DNA of 64,000 nt. It comes from Nonomuraea basaltis. Its GTDB lineage: Bacteria > Actinomycetota > Actinomycetes > Streptosporangiales > Streptosporangiaceae. Within the stretch, counting starts at the first letter, position 1. Every line of letters begins with the position of its first letter. The stretch covers positions 1 to 64,000 of the forward strand of contig NZ_VCJS01000009.1 of NCBI RefSeq assembly GCF_005893125.1. The letters run 5' to 3'. Under the pieces are notes generated by a model that saw only the letters and a program-made list of their open reading frames with translations, did no database searches and was not told the origin of the DNA. The translations under genes and the position numbers were made by a program. Positions 10,572-19,881 of this stretch are shown piece by piece.

Positions 10572-12100
10572 CGCCGGACGCGATCGGCCCGTACAAGGTC
10601 ATCGGGCAGCTCGGCGAGGGCGGGCAGGGGGTGGTCTACCTGGCCGAGGCCCCCGATGGCGCCCGCGTCGCGGTCAAGGTGCTGCGGGAGGGCGTGAGCG
10701 GTGACGGCCGTTTCGCCAAGGAGATCGCGGCGGCGCGGCGGGTGGAGCCGTTCTGCATCGCGCAGGTGCTGGACGCGTCGCTGGGCGCCCGGCCGTACAT
10801 CGTGACCGAGTACGTCGAAGGACCGTCCCTGCGGGAGGCAGGCCTGCACAGCGGGGCCGACCTGCAGCGGCTGGCCGTGGCCACCGCCACCGCGCTCGTC
10901 GCCATCCACCGGGCCGGCGTCGTCCACCGCGACTTCAAGCCCGCGAACGTCCTGCTCGGGCGGGACGGGCCGCGCGTCATCGACTTCGGCATCGCCCGTG
11001 CCATGGACGACGGGGTGACCCGTACCAGCAGTGTCCTGGGGACGCCCGCGTACATGGCGCCCGAGCAGTTCGCGGGCGCCGTCGTCGGACCGGCCGCGGA
11101 CGTGTTCGCCTGGGCGTCCGTCATGGTGTACGCGGCCACCGGCGCCCCGCCGTTCGGCAACGACTCCCTGCCGGCGGTGCTCAGGCGGATCCAGTACGAG
11201 GAGCCGCGGCTGGACGGGGTGCCCGAGCCGCTGCGGTCGATCGTGTACGCCTGCCTGGCCAAGGACCCGCGCGCCCGTCCGGCCATGCAGGGCGTGCTCT
11301 TCCAGCTCATCGGCGGCCAGGCTCCAGCGGCACAGACCCCTGCGGCACAGGCGGGCTTTCCCGGAGACCTGGGGCGGGCGGGCTCCGGTGTTCCGGGATT
11401 CCGGCCCTCGCTCTCGCATGACCTGACCGGGCGGAGCGCCGGCTCCCGTCGCCCGCGCGGTCCCGCGCTCCTGGCCGCCGGGGCGGCGCTGGCCGTGACC
11501 GGGGCGCTGGTCGCCGCCTGGGCGTGGCTGCCCGGGTTCCCCGGCCGGACCAGCACGGCCGCGATCGCCACGGACTCCTCCGGCGCCTCCGCCTCCGCCA
11601 CCTCCAGCCCGGTCACCGGGGCGAAGGAGTCCGCCAGAGCCCTGCGTCCGAGCGCTCGCCCGAGCCCCGCCAAGACGACCAAGCCGAGCACCACCGCCAA
11701 GCCCAGCGCCACCGCGCCGTCCGCCACCCGCACGACCGCCGATCCCACGGCGACGCGGAGCAGCAAGCCGGCCACGACCGCGACGAGCGGCGGAGGCGGT
11801 GTGACGTCGGTGGCGTTCAGGTACGAGGGCATCAAGGTGGGCGACTGCTGGCGCAACGACACGAACATCTGGGCCACCGTCTCGGCCACCGGCACCTACA
11901 GCTACCGGTGGCTGGTCAACGGCCAGAACCAGGGCAGGCAGCAGGGCACGCCGTCGTCGAAGCCCCTGCTCCCGTCCATCACGTGGAAGGGGGGCGGCAA
12001 GTACAGCATCGTTTTCGAGGTGATCACTCCTAGGAGCGTCCGGAAGAGCGCCGGTGTGAAGATCTGCAGCAACAGCGAAAGCTGGGGCGAAGGCTGGTAG
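10568..12100 (+). CDS. Transmembrane Ser/Thr protein kinase (second of a tandem pair)
   Basis: Receptor-type kinase of 510 residues, paralogous to the preceding gene. GTG start at 10568 overlaps the upstream TGA, and gives the expected N-terminus TPDAIGPYKVIGQLGEGGQG. Kinase motifs: VAVKVLREG, HRDFKPAN (His120, Asp122), DFGIARA, APEQFAG. Membrane helix about residues 301-322, then a Ser/Thr/Ala-rich stalk and a C-terminal extracellular domain of about 90 residues containing two Cys (GDCWRND, KICSNS). The extracellular domains of the two kinases differ, so they probably sense different signals. Confidence 0.92.
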
Positions 12101-12141
12101 GGCCGGCCTGATCTCCTGCAGCGCCCTCGGGTACGCGGATG

Positions 12142-13086
12142 CTAGCCGGCCGCGGCGGTGCGGAGCGCGCGGTACAGCAGGCGGGCGTCGCCCAGGTGGT
12201 GGCGCAGGAGTTTCTCCAGGCCGCCGATCGGGACCAGATTCTGTGGCGCGCGCGGGTCCTTGTAGTCCACTCCGGCCAGCGGCGGCAGGGCCAGGGTCAC
12301 CGCGTCCGCCAGCCGTACGACCTGGGCCGGGTCCAGCTCCGCGCTGGCCTCGCAGCGCGCCACGCCCGCCCACGGGGCCGTCGACTGGACCGGGAGCCGC
12401 ACGTACCAGGCGTGCCGGCGCCAGCTCGTGCCCATGAGGAAGACCGGCGTGCGCTGCCCGGGCGTGAGCGCGGCGACCACCGCCGACTGCGGCGCCGGCA
12501 GGTACGCGGTGTGGTGGGTCTTGATGTAGCCGACCGTCCGCGGCAGGTGCGTACGCCCCCGCAGCGGCCCGTCCACCAGCAGCAGGTCGTCGCTCCTCGA
12601 CCGGTGCCGCACCGCCAGGTCCACCTCCAGCTGAGTGACCTGCCGCTGCAGCGCCAGGGACAGCTCCTCGAAGCTGGCGTCGGCGGCCTTGCCGGGGTGG
12701 TAGGTGGCGTGCCGGGTCTTGACCTCGGGCGCGTGCGGCGAGGCGGAGATCAGTGACCGGTTGACCTCGATCTCCGCCAGTTCGGCGCCGTCCGGGCCGC
12801 AGCTGACGATCCCGGCCGCGTACGAGGCCGCGATGCCGGGCACGGGCATGGGCGCGTCGGGGTCGTCGACCCAGACTCGGGCGTCGATCCTGCGTACGCC
12901 GTCGGCGACCAGCAGCGTCTCCGGGGCGGCGGCGTCGGGCCCGGGCGTGACGGGTTTCCAGTCGGCGGCCGGCCGCTCGATGTCCAGCACCAGCTCGGCA
13001 CTGGTGGCTCCCAGCTCGGAGAGGGCCTCGACGGCGAGGGCGGCGGCGTAGCCGGGGTCCCACGGGTCAACGGTGAAGCCCGCCAT
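12142..13086 (-). CDS. NurA-like nuclease domain protein
   Basis: Last gene of the DNA-end-processing operon, 314 residues. ATG at 13086 is chosen because GGAGGGG precedes it; it lies 20 bases inside the end of sbcC, suggesting coupling. I call it NurA-like from acidic motifs in the NurA order: LLVADGVRRIDARVW (about residue 58), DLLLVDGPLRGRT then GYIKTHHTAYLP in mid-protein, and DPRAPQNLVPIGGLE near the C-terminus, plus the company of a HerA-like ATPase and SbcCD. NurA is a 5'-3' nuclease that works with HerA. Sequence similarity here was judged by eye; it could instead be a related RNase H-fold protein. Convergent with the second kinase gene. Confidence 0.62.
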   Translation of the reverse strand: MAGFTVDPWDPGYAAALAVEALSELGATSAELVLDIERPAADWKPVTPGPDAAAPETLLVADGVRRIDARVWVDDPDAPMPVPGIAASYAAGIVSCGPDGAELAEIEVNRSLISASPHAPEVKTRHATYHPGKAADASFEELSLALQRQVTQLEVDLAVRHRSRSDDLLLVDGPLRGRTHLPRTVGYIKTHHTAYLPAPQSAVVAALTPGQRTPVFLMGTSWRRHAWYVRLPVQSTAPWAGVARCEASAELDPAQVVRLADAVTLALPPLAGVDYKDPRAPQNLVPIGGLEKLLRHHLGDARLLYRALRTAAAG

Positions 13087-15523
13087 CGGCCCCTCCGTTC
13101 TCGAACGATCCTGCCTTCCGCACGTGGGAGCCCTTGCCGTCACGCCTGACCTCGAAGCGTACCGGCACCCGCTCGGCCAGCGCGGGCACGTGGGTGACGA
13201 CGCCGATCATGCGGTCCTGGCCGGCGGCGAGGCGTTCGAGCGTGGTGGCCACGGTGTCGAGCGTGGCGGGGTCCAGGGTGCCGAAGCCCTCGTCGAGGAA
13301 GATCGAGTCGAGCCCCCTCGCGACGGCGCCGGAAAGGGCCAGGGCAAGCGCGAGGGCGGCCTGGAAGGTCTCGCCGCCGGACAGCGTGCGGGCGCTGCGC
13401 CGCATGCCGGCATCGCCGTAGTCGATGACCTCGATGTCGCCGGTCTTGTCGCTGAGTGCGAGCTCGTACTGGCCGTCGGAGAGCTCGCGCAGCGTCTCGG
13501 AGGCCGCGGCGACCAGCACCGCGAGGGCCTCGGCGCACAGCCAGCGCTCGAAGGCGTTGGCGCGCAGGCGCAGGGCGAGCTCGTGGGCGACCTTGGCCTC
13601 GTGCTCCTTCAGGGCGATGCGGGTCTCCAGGTCGGCGGCGCGCTTGCGCTCCTCCTTGAGGCGTTCGAGCGCGCTGTCGGCACGGGCGACGGCTCCGGCG
13701 ACGGCGGCGCCGAGCTGGTCGGGCGAGGCGTCGCCCGGGGTGACGACGCCGTGCTCGGCCAGGCGCTCGGTCAGCCTGCGGCGGTCGGCGGCGAGCCGGG
13801 TGCCGGCCTGGGCGAGCTGCTCCTCGCGCGCGGCCAGCGCGGTGCGAGCGGCCTGCGCGGCCCGGTCCCGCCAGCCGAGCAGCTCGGTCCAGGCTCGGTG
13901 CAGGTCTCCGCGGACCAGGGGCGGCGGCGGGTCTTCCTGTCCGCCGGAGACGAGGAGCCGGTCGCGGGCGGCCTCCAGGGTGCGCCAGGCGGTCTCGGCC
14001 TGGCGTTCGACCTGTTCGGCGTCGGCCCGGGCGCGCTCCAGCCGCCCGCGTGCGGCGCGTACCGCTTGTCGTGCCTGGGCGGCGAGCTCGTCGGCCTTGG
14101 CGATCGCGGCCAGCCGTCCTTCGATCTCGGCCCGGTCGCCCGGTGCGGGAAGCGCGGCCAGCTCGGAATCCAGCCGGGTGACCTGCGCGGCGAGCATCGA
14201 CGCCGACGTCTCGGCCCTGGCGTGGGCGGATCTGGCGCGGTCGGCCCGCTCGCGGGCGTTCGCCAGGGCGCGGTCGGCGGTGCGGATGTCGGCGGGCGGT
14301 TCGTGGCGGGGCAGCTCGGCGATCGGGTGCCGGCAGACCGGGCACGGCTCGCCCACGGCCAGCCGCTGGACCAGGTGGGCGGCGGCGTGGGCGTCGCGCA
14401 GGCGTTCCCGCTGGGCCTCGGCGGCGGCCAGGGACTGCTCGGCCGTGGCCCGGTCGGCGGCGAGGCGCTCCAGCGACGCGGCCGCGGAGGCGGCGTCGGC
14501 GCGGACACGGGTGGCCTCGGCCGCCAGCCGTTCGCGGGCGTCCAGCGCGGCCAGCGCCGCCCGTGGCGCGCCCCGGTCGCCCAACGCGGCGAGCGCCTCG
14601 TAGGCCTCGTGGTCATCGGCCTCCAGCGCGGTCACCTCGGCGGCCAGCGTCTCGGCCGACTCGGCGGCGGCGCGGCGGGCCGAGGCGAGGGTGGGCACCG
14701 CGGCGGGCATGCGCAGCGCCGACAGCACCGACTGCCGTTCGGCCACGGCGGCCCGCTCCTGCTCGGCGCGCCGGATGTCGGCCTCGCGCGCCCGCAGCAG
14801 GTCCAGGTCGGCGCCGATGGTCTCGGCCAGCCGCCGCAGCGCCGTCAGCCGCTCCGCCAGCTCCCGCTCCGCCTCCGCCGTCGCGCCGGAGAGCTTGGCG
14901 AGCTGGTCGCGGGCGAAGGAGGCGGCCTGCTTGGCGGTCTCCTCCTCGCGGCCGGCCTGCTGCCTGATCCGCTCGTAGACGTCGGCGTCGAGCAGCTGCA
15001 CCAGCAGGTCCTGCCGCTCGCGCGGCGCGGCGTGCAGGAACTCGGCGAAGCGGCCCTGGGGCAGCACCACGCACTGGGTGAAGAACCGGTACTCCAGCCC
15101 GGTCACCTGCTGCGCTTCGGGGGTGACGTTCTCGCCCTCGGCGAGGGGTTTGACCACCGCGTCGTACGCCTGCTCGAGCGGGGCGGCGGGATCCAGCTCG
15201 TCGAGCCGGGCCTCCTTGGTACGCACCGCGCCCTTGGCGTCGCGCACCATGGCGCGGACCACGCCGTAGCGCCGCCCGTCGGCCTCGAACACCATCGCCA
15301 CCTTGCCGGCGCTGACGGAGGGAGCCAGGGCGTGGGCGATGGCGCCCTCCCTGCCCCAGCGCGGCACCGTGCCGTAGAGGGCGAAGCAGATCGCGTCGAT
15401 GATCGTGCTCTTGCCCGCCCCGGTCGGCCCGATGAGCGCGAAGTAGTCGGTGTCGGAGAAGTCCACGGTCACCGGCTCGCGGAAGCTGCCGAAGTGGTCG
15501 AGGTGGAGCAGCAGGGGACGCAT
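13067..15523 (-). CDS. sbcC: SbcC/Rad50-family exonuclease ATPase subunit
   Basis: SMC-like ATPase of the SbcCD (Rad50-Mre11) complex, 818 residues. Walker A GPTGAGKST near residue 33; long Ala/Arg/Glu-rich coiled coils on both sides of a zinc hook GEPCPVCRHP near residue 393; signature LSGGETFQA near 708; Walker B SIFLDEGFGTLD near 740. Coils are shorter than in E. coli SbcC, as usual in actinomycetes. ATG at 15523 shares a base with the SbcD stop (TGATG). All catalytic motifs are intact. Confidence 0.96.
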   Translation of the reverse strand: MRPLLLHLDHFGSFREPVTVDFSDTDYFALIGPTGAGKSTIIDAICFALYGTVPRWGREGAIAHALAPSVSAGKVAMVFEADGRRYGVVRAMVRDAKGAVRTKEARLDELDPAAPLEQAYDAVVKPLAEGENVTPEAQQVTGLEYRFFTQCVVLPQGRFAEFLHAAPRERQDLLVQLLDADVYERIRQQAGREEETAKQAASFARDQLAKLSGATAEAERELAERLTALRRLAETIGADLDLLRAREADIRRAEQERAAVAERQSVLSALRMPAAVPTLASARRAAAESAETLAAEVTALEADDHEAYEALAALGDRGAPRAALAALDARERLAAEATRVRADAASAAASLERLAADRATAEQSLAAAEAQRERLRDAHAAAHLVQRLAVGEPCPVCRHPIAELPRHEPPADIRTADRALANARERADRARSAHARAETSASMLAAQVTRLDSELAALPAPGDRAEIEGRLAAIAKADELAAQARQAVRAARGRLERARADAEQVERQAETAWRTLEAARDRLLVSGGQEDPPPPLVRGDLHRAWTELLGWRDRAAQAARTALAAREEQLAQAGTRLAADRRRLTERLAEHGVVTPGDASPDQLGAAVAGAVARADSALERLKEERKRAADLETRIALKEHEAKVAHELALRLRANAFERWLCAEALAVLVAAASETLRELSDGQYELALSDKTGDIEVIDYGDAGMRRSARTLSGGETFQAALALALALSGAVARGLDSIFLDEGFGTLDPATLDTVATTLERLAAGQDRMIGVVTHVPALAERVPVRFEVRRDGKGSHVRKAGSFENGGADGGLHR

Positions 15524-16662
15524 CAGCCGGTCACCTCGTCGTAGAGCCGGTCGAACAGCGCGGCCACCTGGTCGTCGTGGCGGCCGGTGGCGGCGAGGTA
15601 GTCGCGGAACAGCTCGCGCGGGCTGCGGCCGGCCGAGCTCGCCCGCCGCGTGGCGGTCACCGGCCGGAACTTCTCGTCCAGCATGACGTCGACGGCGCCG
15701 GACAGCAGGTCGCGTACGTCGTCGGCCAGGCCGACCCGGGGTTTCTCCTCCACGATCACCTTGAGCCAGTCGTCGCCCGGCTCGATGGCCTCCAACTGCT
15801 CCAGCGTGCCGCGCACGGTACGCAGCCGGCGGGCCGAGGAGAACGTCAGCTCCCGCACCACCGCGGGCCGCCCCGGCGAGAGCTCGACCAGCAGCGCGCC
15901 CGGGGTGTTGCCCTCCTCGCCGAAGTCGACGGCGAGGGGCGAGCCGCTGTACCAGATCGGGCAGGGGCCCGGGATCTGCTGGCGGCGGTGCAGGTGGCCG
16001 AGGGCGGCGTACTGGGTGGAGGTCGGGAAGGCGGTCGGCTCGAAGTAGTAGGAGAAGATCGACTGCGCCTCCCGCTCGCCGCCGCCGAACGCCCCGCCGG
16101 GCAGGGTGCCGTGGGTGGTGACGAGGTTGACGGTGTCGGCGTGGAAGCCGGCGGTGAGCGCGCCGATCAGCTCGCCGATGCGGGTGGCGTAGTCGCGGTT
16201 GTGGTCGGCGGCGGTGCCGGTGAGGACCTCGGCGGCGCGGACGACGTACCGGTGCGACAGGAAGGGCAGCACGGCCAGCCGCACCGGCTCGCCCGAGCGC
16301 GCGGTGAAAGCGAGCGTGCCGCCCGCGTCGGGGCGGCGGAAGGCGCCGATCACGTGCAGGCCCAGCTTGCCGAGCACCGGCCGGTAGACCTCCAGGAGCT
16401 GCGGGTTGTCGTGGTTGCCGGCCAGCACGATCACGTCCCTGCCGTCGCCGCGCAGCGCCATGAGCGCGTTCAGCACCAGCGACTGGGCCTCGGGCGTGGG
16501 CGCGGAGGTGTCGAAGAGGTCGCCGGCCACGATGACGGCGTCCACGTCGTGGGTGCGGGCGGCGGCGACCAGCTCGCGCAGCACGTCCCGGTGCTCGTCG
16601 AGGCGCAGACGGCCCTTGAGCACCTTGCCCACGTGCCAGTCCGCGGTGTGCAGGATCTTCAC
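15523..16662 (-). CDS. sbcD: SbcD/Mre11-family nuclease subunit
   Basis: Metallophosphoesterase nuclease of 379 residues that pairs with SbcC to process DNA ends. The five phosphoesterase motifs are present in order: HTADWHVGK, VIVAGDLFDT, VLAGNHDNPQ, LVTTHGTLPGG, ALGHLHRRQ. GTG at 16662 is chosen because the protein then starts MKILHTADWHVG as in the family and AGGTGG lies upstream; a longer open frame upstream is a shadow of the HerA-like gene. It lies 14 bases after the HerA-like gene. Confidence 0.96.
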   Translation of the reverse strand: MKILHTADWHVGKVLKGRLRLDEHRDVLRELVAAARTHDVDAVIVAGDLFDTSAPTPEAQSLVLNALMALRGDGRDVIVLAGNHDNPQLLEVYRPVLGKLGLHVIGAFRRPDAGGTLAFTARSGEPVRLAVLPFLSHRYVVRAAEVLTGTAADHNRDYATRIGELIGALTAGFHADTVNLVTTHGTLPGGAFGGGEREAQSIFSYYFEPTAFPTSTQYAALGHLHRRQQIPGPCPIWYSGSPLAVDFGEEGNTPGALLVELSPGRPAVVRELTFSSARRLRTVRGTLEQLEAIEPGDDWLKVIVEEKPRVGLADDVRDLLSGAVDVMLDEKFRPVTATRRASSAGRSPRELFRDYLAATGRHDDQVAALFDRLYDEVTG

Positions 16663-16676
16663 GAAACCACCTGGGG

Positions 16677-18464
16677 TCAGAAGGGCGGGATGTCGTCTTC
16701 GATGCCGGGCAGCCCCTTGAACGGGTCGGCCGAGACCTTCCCCGTCGCCGGCGCCGCCGCCTCGGAGGGCCGGGTCGCCCACGCCGGGAAGGGGAAGGCC
16801 ACGGCCAGCGGGACGGGGATCTCCGGCTGGGCGACGAACATGGTGCCCGGCTTGGCGATCGTGGCGCGCTCCCGCATGGCCGTGGGCAGCCAGCCGTACT
16901 CGGACCTGGCCGCCTCGGCGGGGTCCAGGCGGCCGGCGACGCGTACGGCGCTGTTGGAGACGATGCGCCGCTCCACCTCCGAGGCGGTCTGCTGGGCGCC
17001 GATGAGGATGACGCCGAGCGAGCGGCCCCGCTCGGCCACGTCCAGCAGGATCTCCTTGATCGGGGAGTCGCCCTCGCGCGGTGCGTACTTGTTCAGCTCG
17101 TCCAGCACCACGAACAGCAGTGGCCGGGCCGTGCCGGAGGACTCCTTGCGGTGGAACTCGCCGCGCAGCACCACGCCCACCACGAACCGCTGCGCCCGCT
17201 CCGGCAGGTTGTGCAGGTCCACGATCGAGACCTGCGCGTCGGAGGTGCTGACCGAGTGGCTGCGGTAGAACGGCAGGTCGCCGCGGATGATCGGGGACAG
17301 CGGGCGCACGGCGCTGCGCAGCCGGCGCAGGAAGGCGTTGACGGTGCCGAGCGGGGTCTGCGCGCCGGTCCACTGCTGCCGGCTGGCGTCGTCCTGCAAC
17401 TGGTCGGACAGCAGCTCCACCAGATCGGCGAAGGTACGGCAGGCCGTGCCCTGCACCATGACGGCGCCGCCGTCGCCCACCGGCTCGGCCCACGCCTTCA
17501 GCCGGGCGGCGATCTGCCCCACGAGCAGCGAGTATCCGGCCCGCTCGTCGTCGGCGTCGGCGAAGACGAACCGCAGCAGCTCCTCCTCACAGAACTCGAC
17601 CAGCGTCCAGTAGAAGGCGCTCACCCCCTGGGTGCGGGCGGCGACGTGGGGCACGCCGTTGGGGTCGTTCGGCCGGGGCGGGGCGAAGACGTGGACGCTG
17701 CCGAACGGCCGGGCGGGCAGCCCGAGCCGGGCGTAGACGCCGCGGGCGCGCTCGTCGAGCCGGAGGTTGTCGTGGTCGAGGAAGAGCAGGTCCTCGCCCT
17801 TGACGGAGAAGATCAGCGCCTTGGTGTTGGCCGACTCCGCGTCCAGCACGCCGGAGTTGAAGATCGAGTAGAGGAGGAAGGTGGCGAAGGAGGTCTTGGT
17901 GGCCACGCCGGACACGCCGGAGATCGACACGTGGGCGCCGCGGGTGCCGTCGAGGAAGTCGAAGTTGACGTAGAGCGGCTGGCCGTCGCGGCCCATGCCC
18001 ATGGGGATCCGGCGGTCCATCACGTCGAAGTACAGCGCCTGGTCGCGGTCGCCTGCGCCGGCCAGGTAGACCTTGGAGCCGGGCAGCGGCGGCACGAACA
18101 CCTCCGGCTCGACCCTGGTCACCCGCACCTCGGCCACCTCGAACACGGCGGCCGGCAGCGCGCCGTCGGCGATCAGGAACACGTCGGAGTCGTAGGCGGC
18201 GCCCTCGTGCCTGGCCTCCACGGTCGTCACCACGCCCGCGACCAGCACCGTGCCGTATCCCGGCACCTCGCGCCTGGTCACCACCACGTCGTCGAGCTGG
18301 ACAATCTTGCCCGGCTCCAGGCCGACCCAGAACGACAGCGGCGAGGCCGCCTGCGTGCCCAGGACCCGCCCGACCGCCTCGCCGGCCACCTGCGCCGCAG
18401 GAGTCGCCGGCGTCGCCTCCCGGCTCGCCGCCCCGTTGACCGTCACAAATCCCTCCGCCCCCAT
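16677..18464 (-). CDS. herA: HerA-like hexameric ATPase
   Basis: P-loop ATPase of 595 residues in the HerA/FtsK superfamily, expected to translocate DNA for end resection. N-terminal HAS-barrel-like region (GKIVQLDDVVVTRREVPGYG), P-loop at about residues 180-190 in the unusual form SGVSGVATKTSF, Walker B LLFVVLDELNKYAP at about 447-460, then the sensor region IGAQQTASEVERRIVSN and arginine-finger-like RVAGRLD, all typical of HerA. AGAAGGG precedes the ATG. First gene of the operon with sbcD, sbcC and the NurA-like gene. A role with NurA/SbcCD is inferred from this order. Confidence 0.85.
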   Translation of the reverse strand: MGAEGFVTVNGAASREATPATPAAQVAGEAVGRVLGTQAASPLSFWVGLEPGKIVQLDDVVVTRREVPGYGTVLVAGVVTTVEARHEGAAYDSDVFLIADGALPAAVFEVAEVRVTRVEPEVFVPPLPGSKVYLAGAGDRDQALYFDVMDRRIPMGMGRDGQPLYVNFDFLDGTRGAHVSISGVSGVATKTSFATFLLYSIFNSGVLDAESANTKALIFSVKGEDLLFLDHDNLRLDERARGVYARLGLPARPFGSVHVFAPPRPNDPNGVPHVAARTQGVSAFYWTLVEFCEEELLRFVFADADDERAGYSLLVGQIAARLKAWAEPVGDGGAVMVQGTACRTFADLVELLSDQLQDDASRQQWTGAQTPLGTVNAFLRRLRSAVRPLSPIIRGDLPFYRSHSVSTSDAQVSIVDLHNLPERAQRFVVGVVLRGEFHRKESSGTARPLLFVVLDELNKYAPREGDSPIKEILLDVAERGRSLGVILIGAQQTASEVERRIVSNSAVRVAGRLDPAEAARSEYGWLPTAMRERATIAKPGTMFVAQPEIPVPLAVAFPFPAWATRPSEAAAPATGKVSADPFKGLPGIEDDIPPF

Positions 18465-18512
18465 GAATGCCCTTCTATGGGAGCGTAGTCGGGCTCGGGG
18501 GGTGCGTCCGGT

Positions 18513-18650
18513 TCATTCTGCCGGAACCCGGAGGACGCGCAGCTCATGTGCGCCGTCCGCGCGGGTCATCTCGTAGTAGAACCACCAGTGGCCGTCGAGG
18601 ATCAGCGCGTCGAGGTAGCGTACGGATCCGCTGCCGTGCGGGGAGGTCAC
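18513..18650 (-). pseudogene. C-terminal gene remnant
   Basis: A short frame ending in a TGA at 18513 reads like the end of a conserved protein (SVRYLDALILDGHWWFYYE, then GAHELRVLR), with strong coding character but no upstream counterpart: it runs into the 3' end of the reductase gene. A GTG at 18650 would give only about 45 residues. Probably a truncated gene; identity not recognised. Confidence 0.4.
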
Positions 18651-18663
18651 CCAGGCGGATCTC

Positions 18664-19503
18664 TCATCGCGGCCTGGCGAGCAGCTCCTCGAAAGTGGTG
18701 GCGGGGTGCCCGGTCAGGGCCGGGATGTCGTCGCTGACCCCTTCCAGCTCTCCGGCGGCGATCGCGAGATACGTGGAAACCCACGCCTCGACCTGCCAGT
18801 CCGGCGCGCCGTACACCTGGCGGGAGGCGTACGCCTCTTCGAGGGTCTCGGGATGGTACGTGATCGCCCGCCCGGTCACCTCGCTCAGCGTGGCGGCGAC
18901 CTCGTCAAGCGTCAGCGCCTTCGGCCCGGTGAGATGGTAGGTCGCCCCTTCGTGCGCGCCCGGGTCGAGCAGGACCCTGGCCGCCGCCTCGGCGATGTCG
19001 TCCTGGGCCACGGCCGCGACCCGCCCCTGCCCGGCCGGGCCGCGGATCACGCCGTCGTCGCCGGCCATCGCGGGCAGGAAGTCGGCGTACAGGTTGTCGC
19101 GCAGGAACGTGAAGGGCAGGCCGCTGTCGCGGATGTGCTGCTCGGTGGCCCAGTGGTCGCGCGCCAGCGTGAACGCGGCCGACGGCGAGGCGCCGTAGAA
19201 GGAGATGTAGACCAGGTGCGTGACGCCGGCGTCGCGGGCGGCGTCGACGAAGGTGCGATGCCGGTCGACGCGGTCGGCGCTCTCCGACGCCGACACGAAC
19301 AGCACGGTGGACGCGCCCTCCAGTGCCTGCCTGACCGCCTCCGGGTCGCCGTAGTCGGCGCTGACTGCGGTCGTGCGATCGAGCGGCGGGACGCGGCCGG
19401 CGTTCCGGGCGACGAGCCGCTGCTCGGCTCCGGCCGCCGCGAGCAGGGCGGCGACCCGGCCGCCGAGCCGGCCGGTGGCGCCCGTGGTGACGATGAAGGC
19501 CAT
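18664..19503 (-). CDS. NmrA-family NAD(P)-binding reductase
   Basis: Atypical short-chain reductase of 279 residues (NmrA/quinone oxidoreductase 2 type). N-terminal dinucleotide motif TTGATGRLGGRV; SADYGDPEAV and VLFVSASESADR follow, as in the QorB/NmrA group, and the C-terminus carries YHLTGPKALTLDEVA, the usual substrate-lid region. The ATG at 19503 gives the family N-terminus; an open frame 46 codons longer has no support. Substrate unknown. A small fragment of a related gene lies at about 31,530. Confidence 0.88.
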   Translation of the reverse strand: MAFIVTTGATGRLGGRVAALLAAAGAEQRLVARNAGRVPPLDRTTAVSADYGDPEAVRQALEGASTVLFVSASESADRVDRHRTFVDAARDAGVTHLVYISFYGASPSAAFTLARDHWATEQHIRDSGLPFTFLRDNLYADFLPAMAGDDGVIRGPAGQGRVAAVAQDDIAEAAARVLLDPGAHEGATYHLTGPKALTLDEVAATLSEVTGRAITYHPETLEEAYASRQVYGAPDWQVEAWVSTYLAIAAGELEGVSDDIPALTGHPATTFEELLARPR

Positions 19504-19513
19504 ACCCGACAGC

Positions 19514-19735
19514 CTAAGGGTGGCCCTCATCTGCGCGGACGAGGCCCGTCTCGTACGCGACGACGACGGCTTGGGCGCGGTCGGCGGCGGCGAACCGCTC
19601 CACCAGCCGCCGGGTGATCGACGGCGCGAGCAGCGCGTCACCGGCGCTGATCAGCCGCGCGGAGGCGGCCAGGTGCTCGGGCGTGACGTCCTTCAGCAGG
19701 AAGCCGCTGGCGCCGAGGGCCCGCGCGGCCGAATG
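19514..19735 (-). pseudogene. NarL-type response regulator remnant (receiver C-terminus)
   Basis: Encodes only the end of a receiver domain and linker: ALGASGFLLKDVTPEHLAAS followed by ARLISAGDALLAPSITRRL, the hallmark of LuxR/NarL regulators. Both the phosphorylation site and the HTH domain are missing; the frame leaves homology at both ends. Its first 60 bases nearly match the remnant at 25,281-25,343 on the same strand. Confidence 0.8.
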
Positions 19736-19881
19736 ATCGAACCGCGCTGGCCGCCGGAGCGCAACGCAAAGCGCTGGTGCGGCTCTGAAGGCAAGTACAA
19801 GCAGTGCTTGCCGCCCCCGGGAGGTACAGCTGAACTTCAACCGGGGTGAGCACACCTGATCGTTGCGGAACAATTGAGGCC

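Noticed and set aside
13073..15544. 823-codon plus-strand frame antisense to sbcC
   Set aside because: Gly/Arg/Val-rich composition typical of an antisense shadow; sbcC on the other strand has all expected motifs.
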